From: Occallatibacter gabretensis
GTDB lineage: Bacteria > Acidobacteriota > Terriglobia > Terriglobales > Acidobacteriaceae
Assembly: GCF_001449115.1 (NCBI RefSeq)
Contig: NZ_LAIJ01000009.1
Coordinates: 806,001-870,000 of the forward strand
Direction: 5' to 3'
Length of the DNA stretch: 64,000 bases
Positions 27,110 to 37,192 of the stretch are shown here, in pieces (position 1 is the first letter of the stretch; each line of letters begins with the position of its first letter). The notes below the pieces were generated by a model. That model made no database searches, was not told the origin of the DNA, and worked only from the letters and a program-made list of their open reading frames with translations. A program made the position numbers and the translations under genes.

Positions 27110-29419
27110 ATGGGACGAAATCAGACCCGTAACCAGACCCAGGCCGCTCTCCGGCATACAATTCGTGGACTCGTCCTTGCCGCGCTCGCCGTTTGCCTTG
27201 CCCCGTCGCAAACTCCCGCTCCGCCACAGCAGCCCCAACAGCAAAAGCCACTGCCCCCCGTCACCACCACCGTTGAAGTCCACGCCGAAATCAAGGAAAC
27301 CTACCGCCCCGACGCCGTCACCGTCGGCACGCTCAACGGAGCGCCTCTGCGCGAAACACCCCTCTCAGCCCTTATCGTCACGCAGCAGCTTCTCGCCGAC
27401 CAGGACGCGCGCCTGCTCTCGGACGTGATCAAGAATGACGCTTCCATCGGCGAGGATTACGCGCCCGTCGGTTACTACGGCGATTATGAGATTCGCGGCT
27501 TCCCCATCGATCTAGCCACCGGCCTCCAGATCAATGGAATGACCATCGCTGGCGAACAGGATGTGCCGCTTGAAAACAAGGAACGCGTCGAGTTCCTCAA
27601 AGGCATCGCAGGCGTAGAGAGCGGCGTCACCACCGCAGGCGGCCTCATCAACTTTGTCACCAAGCGCCCCTCGCCCATCAAAGCCATAGACCTCGCCACG
27701 GATCATCGCGGCAGCGCCTTCGGAGACACCGATCTCGGCTGGCTCTTCGGCAGCGCTAAGCAAGTCGGCACGCGCTTCAATCTCGCTGGGGAGCGCATCG
27801 CCAGCTACGTCAACGGCGCCAACGGCTGGCGCGGCATGGGCGCGGGTGCGGCGGACTGGCATATCACTCCACTCATGAGCCTCAAGTCTGACTTTGAATA
27901 TCAGCACAAGGTCGAGCGCTCCGTCTGCGGCTATCAGCTTCTCGGCGGCGACACCGTTCCCGACATCGACAACATTTCTCCATCGACGATGCTCGGCTAT
28001 CAGCCCTGGGCCAAGCCCAACACCTTTGACACTTACAACACCAGCGTCCGGCTCGACCGCGATCTACCCCGCACCTGGCACGCCTTTGGTCAGGCCAGCT
28101 TCAGCCACTCGCTCATCGATGACAACGTGATCTATGCTTACGGCTGCGCTTATGAGACCGCTTGCTACTCGAGCGGCGGCAACTCGCCCGACTACTTCTT
28201 TGCGCCCGACGGCGGCTACGACATCTACGATTACCGCGATCCCGGTGAGCTCCGCATCGACGCACAGGCCGAGGGATTAGCCGTCGGCAAAGTACGCACC
28301 GGCCCCGTCACAAATGATCTCGCCTTCGGCGGCGAAATCTTCCGTCGCAGCGTACAGCAGCCCGGCTATTTCACACCGCAGAATCTCTCCTCGCCCGATG
28401 GCATCATTCAGGATGGCTCAGTCTACTCTTACATCGGCTCGGAAAATATCTATCAGCCTCTTGCATCGTTTCCAATCGAATCACCTGTGCAATCCGCCGG
28501 CCCGCGTCGCCTGTGGGAGGATGACCACCAGTCCGCACTCATCTTGCAGGATCGTCTTCATCTCCCCGGACACATCGATCTTCTCGCCGGAGGCCGCCTC
28601 GACTCTCTTCGCGATAACAACTATTCGCTCAACGCCACCGATCCCATCGACTATCCAACTCCCATCATCACCAATAAGCTCCTCTGGCTGCCCATTTACG
28701 CCGTCACATACACGCCAGTCAGCAGCCTCATGCTTTACGGCAACTACAGCGTCATGCTTTCGCTTGGCCCGCAGGCACCCTGGTGGGCCGGCAATTATTT
28801 TCTCGGGCCATACTTCACGCGCCAGGCGGAAATCGGCGCAAAATATGAGGCCGGCCAACGCCTGCTGCTTACCGGCGCACTCTTCCGCATGCGCGCGCCA
28901 TTCTTTTATCCCAAAGGTAGCGACAACGGCGATGACCTCACCTTCGTCTCAGAAGGCCATGAAACGCACAGCGGTATCGAGGTCAACGCACAGGGCCGCG
29001 CCACGCGCTGGCTGCAGCTTACTGCATCCGCAGCCGCCATGCATGCCATGTCCAGTGACACCGGAACGCCCACCTTCGACAACAAGCAGGTCATTAATGC
29101 GCCGCGCGTTCGCACCGCGATCTTTGCTGACATGCTCATTCCACATATGAGGAATCTCCATCTAATGCCAGGTTGGAGTTATACCGCGCGCAAGGAGGCC
29201 ACGCGAGACGATCTGGTCAGCGTGCCCGGCTATAACCTCTTCAACCTGGGCGCGCGCTACACACCCCATGGAGAGCAAGGCCATGTTACCCTTCGGCTTT
29301 ATGCTGACAACATCACGGATAAACGCTACTGGAAGGACACTGGCGCAAGCCTCGGAGACACCTTCATCCATCTCGGCGCGCCAACAACCGTGCGCCTCTC
29401 CGCGCATTACACCTTTTAA
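27110..29419 (+). CDS. TonB-dependent outer-membrane receptor, TPP-riboswitch controlled
   Basis: A 769-residue TonB-dependent receptor of the siderophore-receptor type. It has a signal region (RGLVLAALAVCLAPSQT), a plug domain (DVIKNDASIG, YEIRGFPIDL, RVEFLKGIAGVESGVTTAGG, INFVTKRPSP) and a 22-strand barrel ending RLSAHYTF. The ATG at 27110 has AAGAGG at a good distance; the frame extends to 27071. The TPP riboswitch and the downstream kinase and PnuC-like genes make thiamine (or a phosphate or precursor) the likely ligand rather than iron. Outer-membrane thiamine receptors under THI elements are known from Bacteroidetes and Proteobacteria. Confidence 0.92.
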   Translation: MGRNQTRNQTQAALRHTIRGLVLAALAVCLAPSQTPAPPQQPQQQKPLPPVTTTVEVHAEIKETYRPDAVTVGTLNGAPLRETPLSALIVTQQLLADQDARLLSDVIKNDASIGEDYAPVGYYGDYEIRGFPIDLATGLQINGMTIAGEQDVPLENKERVEFLKGIAGVESGVTTAGGLINFVTKRPSPIKAIDLATDHRGSAFGDTDLGWLFGSAKQVGTRFNLAGERIASYVNGANGWRGMGAGAADWHITPLMSLKSDFEYQHKVERSVCGYQLLGGDTVPDIDNISPSTMLGYQPWAKPNTFDTYNTSVRLDRDLPRTWHAFGQASFSHSLIDDNVIYAYGCAYETACYSSGGNSPDYFFAPDGGYDIYDYRDPGELRIDAQAEGLAVGKVRTGPVTNDLAFGGEIFRRSVQQPGYFTPQNLSSPDGIIQDGSVYSYIGSENIYQPLASFPIESPVQSAGPRRLWEDDHQSALILQDRLHLPGHIDLLAGGRLDSLRDNNYSLNATDPIDYPTPIITNKLLWLPIYAVTYTPVSSLMLYGNYSVMLSLGPQAPWWAGNYFLGPYFTRQAEIGAKYEAGQRLLLTGALFRMRAPFFYPKGSDNGDDLTFVSEGHETHSGIEVNAQGRATRWLQLTASAAAMHAMSSDTGTPTFDNKQVINAPRVRTAIFADMLIPHMRNLHLMPGWSYTARKEATRDDLVSVPGYNLFNLGARYTPHGEQGHVTLRLYADNITDKRYWKDTGASLGDTFIHLGAPTTVRLSAHYTF

Positions 29420-29437
29420 GGAGCGCAATCGACATAC

Positions 29438-30598
29438 ATGAGCGCCACTGCAAATGCGCACGGACTTGACGGCAAGCTTGTTGCTCCCGACTGGCCTCCG
29501 CTCACACGCGATGAGGTACGCGATGTGCTGCGCCGTTTTGATTCGCTTGCCGGATCTGTGGAGCTGCTCAGCGTCAGCCCGCGCCCCTTCTCCGCCGCCA
29601 GCGTCGTACGTGTAGGCTCGCGTCGTGTCTTCGTAAAGCGCCATGCGCGCCAGGTGCGTGACGCCGCCTCTCTCGGCGTTGAGCATGCCTTCATGGCGCA
29701 TCTCCGTGCCCAGAGAGCCAGCGTGCCGCTTGTGCTCGCAGATCGCAATGGCACAACCGCAATCGAGATCGATAACTGGACTTATGAAGTCCACGAGCTT
29801 CCCCGCGGCATCGATCTCTACGAGGAAGCCATCTCCTGGACTCCCTTCTTTTACACCGGTCATGCCCATTCCGCGGGTCGCGCGCTCGCGCAGTTGCACC
29901 TGGCCTCAGAGGGCTTTAGCGCGCCAGCTCGCGTGCACAGCCCACTCGTTGCAGGCTTCAGCATCTTCGCCGCTCACAATCCACTCACTGCATTGCAGTC
30001 GTACTTATCCACGCGACCCACTCTGAACGCATACCTGCAACACACATCCTGGATTGCCGAAGCAATGGATCTGCTCGCGCCCTTCTACTCCGAATTGCTG
30101 CCGCTGTTACCCGCGCTCACACCACTCTGGACGCATAACGATCTTCACCCCTCAAACCTCTTCTGGTCCGGACCCAGCTCAACCGCGCGCGCTACCGCCA
30201 TTATTGATTTCGGCCTCTCCGATCGCACCACCGCTGTGCACGACCTGGCTCATGCCATCGAACGCAGCATGATTGGGTGGCTCGCACTTCTGCAGTCGCC
30301 CCACGTACCGCACCGCGTGCCCGTTCATCTCGATGATCTCTCCGCGCTGCTCGATGGATACAACTCCGTGCGGCCTCTCAGTCACGAGGAGCGCGCCGCA
30401 CTTGCGCCACTCACCGCGCTCTGTCATGTCGAGTTCGCACTTTCAGAAGCCGATTATTTCCTCACCGTTCTGTACTCGGAAGATAAGGCCCGAATCGCCT
30501 GCGAGAGCTACCTGCTTGGCCACGCTCGCTGGTGGCGAGAAGCCGGCACAGCTCTACTGAACAAAATTCGTGCATGGGCTGAGGCTAAATCCGCATGA
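29438..30598 (+). CDS. APH/choline-kinase-fold phosphotransferase, candidate thiamine kinase
   Basis: A 386-residue protein of the aminoglycoside phosphotransferase/choline kinase fold. The ATP-site lysine is likely in RVFVKRHARQ, the catalytic loop is WTHNDLHPSNLFW and the metal-binding motif is IIDFGLSD. It lies 18 bases after the receptor gene and overlaps the transporter gene by 4 bases, all under the TPP riboswitch. Thiamine kinase ThiK of Escherichia coli belongs to the same fold, so phosphorylation of imported thiamine (or hydroxyethylthiazole) to trap it is the best guess. The substrate is inferred from context only. Confidence 0.8.
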   Translation: MSATANAHGLDGKLVAPDWPPLTRDEVRDVLRRFDSLAGSVELLSVSPRPFSAASVVRVGSRRVFVKRHARQVRDAASLGVEHAFMAHLRAQRASVPLVLADRNGTTAIEIDNWTYEVHELPRGIDLYEEAISWTPFFYTGHAHSAGRALAQLHLASEGFSAPARVHSPLVAGFSIFAAHNPLTALQSYLSTRPTLNAYLQHTSWIAEAMDLLAPFYSELLPLLPALTPLWTHNDLHPSNLFWSGPSSTARATAIIDFGLSDRTTAVHDLAHAIERSMIGWLALLQSPHVPHRVPVHLDDLSALLDGYNSVRPLSHEERAALAPLTALCHVEFALSEADYFLTVLYSEDKARIACESYLLGHARWWREAGTALLNKIRAWAEAKSA

Positions 30599-31176
30599 TC
30601 GCTTATCTTCTCGCACACTGGCTTGAGTGGTTAGGCGTCATTACCACATGCCTCGGAATCTGGCTCACCACGCGACGCAATCTTCTCTGCTGGCCCATCA
30701 CGCTTGCCGCGGACATCATTTATCTCGTCGTTTACTACCGTACCTTCCTCTTATCGGACACACTGCTGCAGGTTTTCTTCGTCGCCTTCACACTTTACGG
30801 GTGGTGGAACTGGCGTCGCGGAGTTCGCACCGATGGCGAAGTCCGCATCCAAAAGCTCATGCCATCCAGCGCCGTCATTGCCATCATTGTCGGAGCCATT
30901 GGCAGCGTTGTGCTCGGCTTCATCACGCAGCATCTGCACGCGGCCCTGCCCTGGCTCGACGCCCCCCTCGCCAGCTATAGCCTCGTCGCCAGCTATTGGC
31001 AGGCGCGCAAATATATCGCTAACTGGTGGCTCTGGATTGTGATTGATGTTCTTTACGTCGGCGAATACATCTACAAGAATCTGTGGCCCACAGCGCTGCT
31101 TTACGCACTTCTCGTCGCACTCGCTATCTTCGGCCTGCGCAGCTGGCGTCAGGCTCCCATCGCAGGAGCAGCTTAA
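30595..31176 (+). CDS. pnuC: PnuC-family transporter, probable PnuT-type thiamine transporter
   Basis: A 193-residue inner-membrane protein with about seven helices. It shows the PnuC hallmarks RRNLLCWPITLAADIIYLVV, LQVFFVAFTLYGWWNWRRG and WLWIVIDVLYVGEYIYKNL. PnuC proteins move nicotinamide riboside, whereas the PnuT branch moves thiamine and is regulated by TPP. The operon (TPP riboswitch, receptor, kinase) argues for PnuT here. Transport is expected to be facilitated diffusion made unidirectional by cytoplasmic phosphorylation, which fits the adjacent kinase. Its ATG overlaps the kinase stop (ATGA). Confidence 0.9.
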   Translation: MIAYLLAHWLEWLGVITTCLGIWLTTRRNLLCWPITLAADIIYLVVYYRTFLLSDTLLQVFFVAFTLYGWWNWRRGVRTDGEVRIQKLMPSSAVIAIIVGAIGSVVLGFITQHLHAALPWLDAPLASYSLVASYWQARKYIANWWLWIVIDVLYVGEYIYKNLWPTALLYALLVALAIFGLRSWRQAPIAGAA

Positions 31177-32144
31177 ATCGCCGCCTGCACCACGTTCTCG
31201 AGCGGCTCTCCCTGGATGTAGCGTTCCAGCTCCCCTGCAACCACCTTCAGAGCCCGCTGCATAAACCGCGGGCTCGACCCGCCAATATGCGGCGTAATGT
31301 ACAGGTTTGGGCACTTCCATAGCGGATGTCCCTCAGGCAACGGCTCCGGATCAGTCACATCGATCGCCGCACGAATCCTGCCCGCATTCAGCGCCCCGAC
31401 TAAAGCATCTGTCTGTACCACCGGTCCGCGCGCCGCATTCACCAGCAGCGCTCCCTGCTTCATCAGGCTCATCTCCCGCGCACCAATCAAACCATGCGAC
31501 TCCGGAGTCAGCGGCAGAATCAGAATCACAATATCGGCATCCGGCAGAAGCGCGTCCAGCTCACTCACAGATTGCACCATCGGTTCCGTTCGCGCCGTCC
31601 GCGCCACACGCATCAGCTCTACATCGAACGGTGCGAGCATCCGCTCAATATCTTTGCCAATGGACCCATATCCAACCATCAGCACTTTTCTGCCCGCCAG
31701 TTCTTCCTGCATCACCGGCGGATAGATCGCTCCTTCGTCCGGATGCAGCCGCGCAAATAGCTCAGCCGCCTCTTTCCGCCGTTTCCAATTGCCGGAGGCC
31801 TGAATCTCGCAGTACAGCGGAACATACTTCAGCGATGTAAAGATCGCCGCTACCGTCCACTCGGCGGTTGCAACATTATGCGCTCCGCGTGCATTGCAGA
31901 TCGTAACGTGTGGCCCAACAGTCTCCGGAATCCATTCCGTTCCCGCCATTAGCGAGAGCACCAGCTTCACACCGCGCAGATGCTGCCATATCTCCTTCGC
32001 GCGCGGTGTCAGCGCATCGGGAATCCACACATCTAGATTCACGTCGTGGTCCAGCCCCGCTTCAAGCGGAACCATCTCCGCGCCCACTGGCATCCCACTC
32101 AGCAGGCTCGCATCAATTCTCGCTGGATAGCCAACTCTCACCAT
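31173..32144 (-). CDS. D-isomer-specific 2-hydroxyacid dehydrogenase
   Basis: A 323-residue NAD(P)-dependent dehydrogenase of the D-2-hydroxyacid family (phosphoglycerate, glyoxylate or hydroxypyruvate reductase type). The Rossmann motif VGYGSIGKD, catalytic Arg in NAARGPVVQTD, Glu in DPEPLPEGHPLW and His in ITPHIGGSS are all visible. The frame is open to 32204, but family similarity begins at VRVGYPARI, so the ATG at 32144 is preferred. That start lies 26 bases after the aminotransferase stop. The stop converges with the pnuC-like stop, overlapping by 4 bases. Substrate unknown. Confidence 0.88.
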   Translation of the reverse strand: MVRVGYPARIDASLLSGMPVGAEMVPLEAGLDHDVNLDVWIPDALTPRAKEIWQHLRGVKLVLSLMAGTEWIPETVGPHVTICNARGAHNVATAEWTVAAIFTSLKYVPLYCEIQASGNWKRRKEAAELFARLHPDEGAIYPPVMQEELAGRKVLMVGYGSIGKDIERMLAPFDVELMRVARTARTEPMVQSVSELDALLPDADIVILILPLTPESHGLIGAREMSLMKQGALLVNAARGPVVQTDALVGALNAGRIRAAIDVTDPEPLPEGHPLWKCPNLYITPHIGGSSPRFMQRALKVVAGELERYIQGEPLENVVQAAI

Positions 32145-32170
32145 CGATCCGTGCAGCTCCCTCTGCGGGT

Positions 32171-33346
32171 CTATCGAAGAAACTTCCGAAGCACATCCAC
32201 GCACGCTTCAATCTCCGTCACCGGAATTGCATAGCCGAACCGCAAGTGCCCTTCGCCTTGTGCGCCAAAGACTGATCCCGGAATAGTGGCGATGTGCGCC
32301 TTTTCAAGCAGTATCTGCGCGGCCACTCGGCTATTCTTGTCAATCTTTTCCGCACTCGGAAAAGCATAAAAAGCCCCTGCCGGTGGCGCGCACTCAAGGC
32401 CTACTTCATTCAGCGCTCCCACCAGCAGATCGCGCCGCTTACGATATTCTTCGCGCGTCGCTGCAATTCTTTCCTCTGGCGTCTTCAGCGCCTCTACCAT
32501 TGCGTACTGAACAAACGTCGTCACGCCATTCGTAGAATAAAGCACGATCTTCTTGAGCGCCGACATGAACGGTTCCTTCGCAACCGCGTATCCGCCACGC
32601 CAGCCCGTCATGCCATACGATTTCGAAAATGTGTAACAGGTAATCGTGCGCTCGGCCATGCCTGGCAGCGACGCAATCGAAAAATGCTCGCCATCGTACA
32701 CCAGGTCCTCGTATGCCTCGTCTGCAATCACAACCAGATCGCGCTCAATGGCAAACGCTGCAACTTCTTCCGCCTCCGCACGCGTAAACACCAGCCCGCT
32801 CGGATTCTGCGGCGTGTTGTAGTAAACCGCCCGCGTCTTCTCCGTGGCAAACTGCTCCAGCGTCTCGCGAATCCCATTGCGCCGCGCCGTCACGGAAGGC
32901 ACAAGCAGAGGCCGCGCCTGCGTTCCTGTGATCAGATCAGCGATCGGCGTCCAGTACGGCGAAAACACAAGACAGTCGTCGCCGGGGTCCAGCACGCTCT
33001 GAAATGTTGCATACAGCGCCTGTGATCCGCCCACCGTGGCAATCACTTCATCTTCCGTCGCCTGAATTTTGTTCTTGCGCGACAGCTTTTCCACCAGCGC
33101 GCGTCGCAGCGGCGCAATCCCGGAAGATGGCGCATAATGCGTCTGATTCTCTACCAGCGCGCGTACCGCAGCAAACTTGATCTCGTCCGGCGTTTCAAAG
33201 AAAGGCTCGCCTCCGTGCAGCGAATACACCGTTTGTCCTTCAGCGCGTATCGCTATCACCTTGTTGCGAATTTGCACAATATCCGAGAAACCCACTTCAT
33301 CCAGCCGGCGTGCAAGCCGAATTCCGCTTTGCCTGGTAGTAGTCAT
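32171..33346 (-). CDS. Class I/II PLP-dependent aminotransferase
   Basis: A 391-residue fold-type-I aminotransferase of the aspartate aminotransferase group. Seen are GGEPFFETPDEI, YAPSSGIAPLRRAL, the PQNPSG and IADEAYEDLVYDG motifs that bind the cofactor, the PLP lysine in TFSKSYGMTGWRGGY, and LRFGYA carrying the substrate-carboxylate Arg. It lies 82 bases after hisA on the same strand and may be read from the his transcript, though its amino acid specificity is not clear. Together with the dehydrogenase it could serve amino/keto-acid interconversion. Confidence 0.9.
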   Translation of the reverse strand: MTTTRQSGIRLARRLDEVGFSDIVQIRNKVIAIRAEGQTVYSLHGGEPFFETPDEIKFAAVRALVENQTHYAPSSGIAPLRRALVEKLSRKNKIQATEDEVIATVGGSQALYATFQSVLDPGDDCLVFSPYWTPIADLITGTQARPLLVPSVTARRNGIRETLEQFATEKTRAVYYNTPQNPSGLVFTRAEAEEVAAFAIERDLVVIADEAYEDLVYDGEHFSIASLPGMAERTITCYTFSKSYGMTGWRGGYAVAKEPFMSALKKIVLYSTNGVTTFVQYAMVEALKTPEERIAATREEYRKRRDLLVGALNEVGLECAPPAGAFYAFPSAEKIDKNSRVAAQILLEKAHIATIPGSVFGAQGEGHLRFGYAIPVTEIEACVDVLRKFLR

Positions 33347-33428
33347 CGCCCCGCCTTTCTATCTATTTCTTGTACTTTCAGAATAGCCGACAGATCGTCT
33401 TCACACGCACTCGCCGTGGTGCACGCTG

Positions 33429-34106
33429 TCACACCGCAAGCAGCTCTGTGTATACCGCCATGCCCACCACCGCGTCCACTCCCAATGCATCCAGCGCATC
33501 CACTTCCTGCTGCGACCGGATTCCACCCGCTACAATCAGCTGCCGCTCAGTCAGCTTACGCAGCCGCTCTGCCACATCGTACGGGAAGCCTTGCATCATC
33601 CCTTCGCCATCCACATGCGTATACAGAAACGCCGACGCATATTTCTCGAGTGCGGGAATCGCCGCATCCGGCGTCAGATCCACATTTGCCTTCCAGCCCT
33701 TCACCGCAATGCGCCCATTCTTCGTGTCAATGCCTGCCACAATTCGCTCCGCACCCAGCACATCTGCCAATTCCGCGCCAAACGCTGCATTCACAGATCC
33801 CTCCTCTGTGAACAGCGCCGATCCTACGATGACGCGTCTTGCGCCTGCATTGAGAAGCTGCTTCCCGCGCTCTGCACTTCGCACTCCGCCGCCCACCTGG
33901 CACGGCAGCCGCTTGCATATCTGCTCAACCAGCTCCGCATTCTCGCCCTGCCGCATCGCTGCATCCAGATCGATGAGCTGCACCAGTGGAAAGCGCGAAA
34001 ATTTCTCGATCCAATATTCAAAATCATCAAAGGCAAGGCGCAACTTTTCGCCCCGCACAAGCTGAACAATGCGCCCACCCAGCAAATCAATCGAAGGAAT
34101 CAGCAT
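33429..34106 (-). CDS. hisA: ProFAR isomerase
   Basis: A 225-residue TIM barrel catalysing the Amadori rearrangement of ProFAR to PRFAR, step 4 of histidine synthesis. The start [32 protein letters not shown] (acid/base Asp), CQVGGGVRS and [10 protein letters not shown] (second Asp), and [11 protein letters not shown] are typical of HisA rather than HisF. It is the last his gene, overlapping hisF by 7 bases. The order hisH-hisF-hisA differs from the common hisH-hisA-hisF. Confidence 0.95.
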   Translation of the reverse strand: MLIPSIDLLGGRIVQLVRGEKLRLAFDDFEYWIEKFSRFPLVQLIDLDAAMRQGENAELVEQICKRLPCQVGGGVRSAERGKQLLNAGARRVIVGSALFTEEGSVNAAFGAELADVLGAERIVAGIDTKNGRIAVKGWKANVDLTPDAAIPALEKYASAFLYTHVDGEGMMQGFPYDVAERLRKLTERQLIVAGGIRSQQEVDALDALGVDAVVGMAVYTELLAV

Positions 34107-34879
34107 GGCAGCCTCATGGAAATCCCCGCCTGTGCAAGCTCTTCTTTAAGCGATCGCGCACTCTTGACACCAAAGTGAAAGATGCTCGCAGCCAGTGCCG
34201 CATCCGCTTTGCCATGTGTAAACACATCCGCAAAGTGCCCAACGGTTCCCGCTCCGCCTGAAGCGATCACGGGAATCCGCACCGCCTCGCTCACTGCGGC
34301 TGTCAGCTCACAGTCAAAGCCTGCGCGCGTGCCGTCTGAATCCATTGAGGTCAGCAGAATCTCGCCTGCTCCGCGCGCCTCGGCCTCGCGCGCCCACTCC
34401 ACAACCTTGCGCCCGGCAGCCTTGCGGCCGCCCTGCACATACACCTGGGCTTCGCGCACAGGATCAGCAGCCTCTGGATCACGCCTGGCGTCAATCGCCA
34501 CAACCACCGCCTGTGATCCAAAGCTGCGCCCAATCGCCGTAATCAACTCAGGGTTTGCCAGAGCCGCGGAGTTGATACTGACCTTGTCCGCGCCCGCCTC
34601 AAAAACCTGTTCCGCATCCTGCACAGTGCGGATACCCCCGCCAACGGTGAACGGAACAAATAACTCTCGCGCAGTACGGCTCACCGTATCGAGCAATGTC
34701 TGCCGTCCCTCATGCGTCGCCGTAATATCCAGCAGCACAATCTCGTCTGCACCCTCACGCGCATGGCGCGCGGCAAGCTGCGCTGGATCACCCGCGTCCA
34801 CCAGATCCACAAACTGCACACCCTTCACCACGCGGCCCGCGTGCACATCGAGACACGCAATAATGCGCCTCGTAATCAT
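34100..34879 (-). CDS. hisF: Imidazole glycerol phosphate synthase, cyclase subunit
   Basis: A 259-residue TIM barrel that, with HisH, converts PRFAR and ammonia to imidazole glycerol phosphate and AICAR. The start [20 protein letters not shown] carries the first catalytic Asp. [48 protein letters not shown] (second Asp) and PVIASGGAG follow. It overlaps hisH by 4 bases (ATGA) and hisA by 7, which fits equimolar production of the HisFH complex. Confidence 0.97.
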   Translation of the reverse strand: MITRRIIACLDVHAGRVVKGVQFVDLVDAGDPAQLAARHAREGADEIVLLDITATHEGRQTLLDTVSRTARELFVPFTVGGGIRTVQDAEQVFEAGADKVSINSAALANPELITAIGRSFGSQAVVVAIDARRDPEAADPVREAQVYVQGGRKAAGRKVVEWAREAEARGAGEILLTSMDSDGTRAGFDCELTAAVSEAVRIPVIASGGAGTVGHFADVFTHGKADAALAASIFHFGVKSARSLKEELAQAGISMRLPC

Positions 34880-35481
34880 CGCGCTATCTCCAGGAAATTA
34901 CGCAAAATTTTCAACCCCGCCTCGCCTGATTTCTCCGGATGAAACTGCACACCCATCACACTGCCGCGTTCCACCGCCGCAGCAAACGGCTCCATATATT
35001 CCGTCGTAGCTGCGGTATTCGCAGTTACAGGTGCTTTGTACGCATGTGTAAAGTACACAAACTCGCCCGGCGTGATTCCCTCCAGAAGACGTGACCCCAC
35101 TCGCGGAACAATTGAGTTCCATCCAACGTGCGGCACCTTCTCAGCGCCATCCGAAAACCGCGTGCACGATTCCGAAAAGTGCCCCAGACCCGCATGGTCC
35201 GGCGCTTCCGTCGACCCCGCATAAAGCCACTGCATTCCCACACAGATGCCAAGAAATGGTATGCCGCGCGCAATCGCCGCGCGAACAGCATCTGTCATTC
35301 CCATCGCATCCAGCCGCTCCGTCGCCGCAAAGTGCCCCACGCCTGGCATCACAATTCGTTCCGCATTTTCGATCGAGGCCGTGTCGCCATCAGTAATAAT
35401 CACTTCTGCGCCGAGGTGCTTAAGCGCCTTCAGCGCAGAGGTCAGATTTCCCGCCTTGTAATCAATAACCGTTGCGCGCAT
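34876..35481 (-). CDS. hisH: Imidazole glycerol phosphate synthase, glutaminase subunit
   Basis: A 201-residue class I glutamine amidotransferase that feeds ammonia to HisF. The nucleophile is in [10 protein letters not shown], with the usual ILPGVG-type loop as IVMPGVGHF and the His-x-Glu pair in [10 protein letters not shown]. The frame is open upstream, but the ATG at 35481 overlaps the hisB stop (TGATG) and gives the normal start [11 protein letters not shown]. Confidence 0.95.
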   Translation of the reverse strand: MRATVIDYKAGNLTSALKALKHLGAEVIITDGDTASIENAERIVMPGVGHFAATERLDAMGMTDAVRAAIARGIPFLGICVGMQWLYAGSTEAPDHAGLGHFSESCTRFSDGAEKVPHVGWNSIVPRVGSRLLEGITPGEFVYFTHAYKAPVTANTAATTEYMEPFAAAVERGSVMGVQFHPEKSGEAGLKILRNFLEIAR

Positions 35482-36080
35482 CACAGCAAACCCTTCGTGC
35501 TCGGCAGCATCTCGCCTAACTGCTTGTCCCTGCTGCACGCTACGCGCAGCGCTCGCGCAAAAGCCTTGAAGATCGCCTCGATCTTGTGATGATTCGATCG
35601 CCCGTACATTGTCTTCACATGCACATTCGCACGAGCGCCCCGCGCAAAGCCTTCAAAGAAATCCGTCACCAGCTCGCTCTGCAGATCTCCCACCATACGC
35701 GTCCGAACCTTCGTATCAACGGCAAATGCGGTTCGCCCGCTCAGATCGACAGCCGCAATCGCCAGCGTTTCATCCATCGGCATCACAAAGTAGCCCGCGC
35801 GCAGAATTCCGCGCTTGTCACCCAGCGCGCGGTCAAATGCCTCGCCCAGTGCAATACCCACATCTTCCACCGTGTGATGCTGATCCACATCCAGATCGCC
35901 GTCACACTTCAGGTCGAGATCGAACGCTCCATGCCGTGTAAACAGCTCCATCATGTGATCGAAGAAGCGAATCCCCGTAGCCACCTTGTATTGCCCTGAA
36001 CCTTCAATCACCAGCCGGATCGCTATCTTCGTCTCTGTCGTGTTGCGCGCAAACTCCGCAGTGCGCTTCTTATCGCTCAT
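35481..36080 (-). CDS. hisB: Imidazoleglycerol-phosphate dehydratase
   Basis: A 199-residue monofunctional HisB that dehydrates imidazole glycerol phosphate to imidazole acetol phosphate. The metal-binding repeats are clear: [33 protein letters not shown], and [18 protein letters not shown]. There is no N-terminal histidinol phosphatase domain, so that step needs another gene not in the window. The ATG at 36080 overlaps the hisC stop as ATGA and is preferred to the longer frame. Confidence 0.96.
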   Translation of the reverse strand: MSDKKRTAEFARNTTETKIAIRLVIEGSGQYKVATGIRFFDHMMELFTRHGAFDLDLKCDGDLDVDQHHTVEDVGIALGEAFDRALGDKRGILRAGYFVMPMDETLAIAAVDLSGRTAFAVDTKVRTRMVGDLQSELVTDFFEGFARGARANVHVKTMYGRSNHHKIEAIFKAFARALRVACSRDKQLGEMLPSTKGLL

Positions 36081-37192
36081 CGCGTCACTCCACCCAATTT
36101 GATCGTCTCCTTTGCTTCTTCGATCGCTACAACTGCACGCCGCATCTGCTCGCGCGTGCCCATCGTAATGCGCACGCATCCATCGCATCCCGGATCGCTT
36201 GACCTGTCACGCACCAGAACGCCTTCTGCATTCATGCGTTGCACAAACTCCTCATGCCGCGCGCCAATCTCAACCAGAACAAAATTTGCCCAACTCGGCC
36301 AGCGCCGAACCCCCATCGCATCCAGCACGGCTTCGAACTCAGCACGCGCTGCCAGAACTTCTGCAACGTAGTTATCGAGATATTCCCTATCATCCAATGC
36401 AGCAGGCAGGCACGCCAGCGCCACCTGATTCACGCTGTAGGGCGAAAGCACCCGTCGAATCCAGCGCATATTCTCCACACCGCTCGCCAGCAACCCCACG
36501 CGCAGCCCGGCCAACCCGTAGGCCTTCGAAAATGTGCGTGCCACCACCAGATTCGGCAGCTCACCAAGCATATCCATCACCGTCTCGCCATAGAAGTGGA
36601 AATAGGCTTCATCCACAAGCACGATTGCATGCCGCGCGCGCTCGGCGATCGCCACAATCTGTTCGCGCGTCGCCACCGATCCAGCTGGACTATTCGGATT
36701 CGCAATGGCGATCATCTTCGTCCGCGGCGTAATCGCCGCAACCAGCCGTTCGAATGGAAATGCAAGATCACCTTCCGCCTGCACCGCCACAATCTTCGCG
36801 TCAGTCGCGGATGCGTACACCTCATACATCGTGTACGTCGGCACAGGAAGCAGCAATTCGTCTCCGGCATCGAGGAACGCCTCAAAGAGCACATGAATCG
36901 CCTCATCCACGCCATTCGTCAGCGCAACATTTTCCGGATCCAAACCAAGGTGCCCCGCAACAATCGCCTCAACCGGCCCACGCTCCGGATACCGGGTCAG
37001 ATTCTCAGTCGAGATGCGCGCCAGCACCTCACGCACAGCAGGCGAACAGGCCACCGTGTTCTCGTTGAAATCCAACCGCAGCCTGTCACGGCTGCCCAGC
37101 GGCGGATGATACTCCTTCATCGCCTGCACACGCGCACGCGCCTTCGGAAATACATGCGCCTCTGCGGATATAGAAGCAGGGAACTCAGCCAT
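36077..37192 (-). CDS. hisC: Histidinol-phosphate aminotransferase
   Basis: A 371-residue PLP enzyme transferring an amino group from glutamate to imidazole acetol phosphate. Typical segments are [53 protein letters not shown], the PLP lysine in [15 protein letters not shown] and the late RVTMG-like [10 protein letters not shown]. It overlaps hisD by 8 bases and hisB by 4. Aromatic aminotransferase activity is common as a side role in this family. Confidence 0.95.
   Translation of the reverse strand: MAEFPASISAEAHVFPKARARVQAMKEYHPPLGSRDRLRLDFNENTVACSPAVREVLARISTENLTRYPERGPVEAIVAGHLGLDPENVALTNGVDEAIHVLFEAFLDAGDELLLPVPTYTMYEVYASATDAKIVAVQAEGDLAFPFERLVAAITPRTKMIAIANPNSPAGSVATREQIVAIAERARHAIVLVDEAYFHFYGETVMDMLGELPNLVVARTFSKAYGLAGLRVGLLASGVENMRWIRRVLSPYSVNQVALACLPAALDDREYLDNYVAEVLAARAEFEAVLDAMGVRRWPSWANFVLVEIGARHEEFVQRMNAEGVLVRDRSSDPGCDGCVRITMGTREQMRRAVVAIEEAKETIKLGGVTR

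Noticed and set aside
27110..29419. Iron-siderophore role for the TonB receptor
   Set aside because: Sequence type fits siderophore receptors, but the TPP riboswitch and operon partners point to thiamine.
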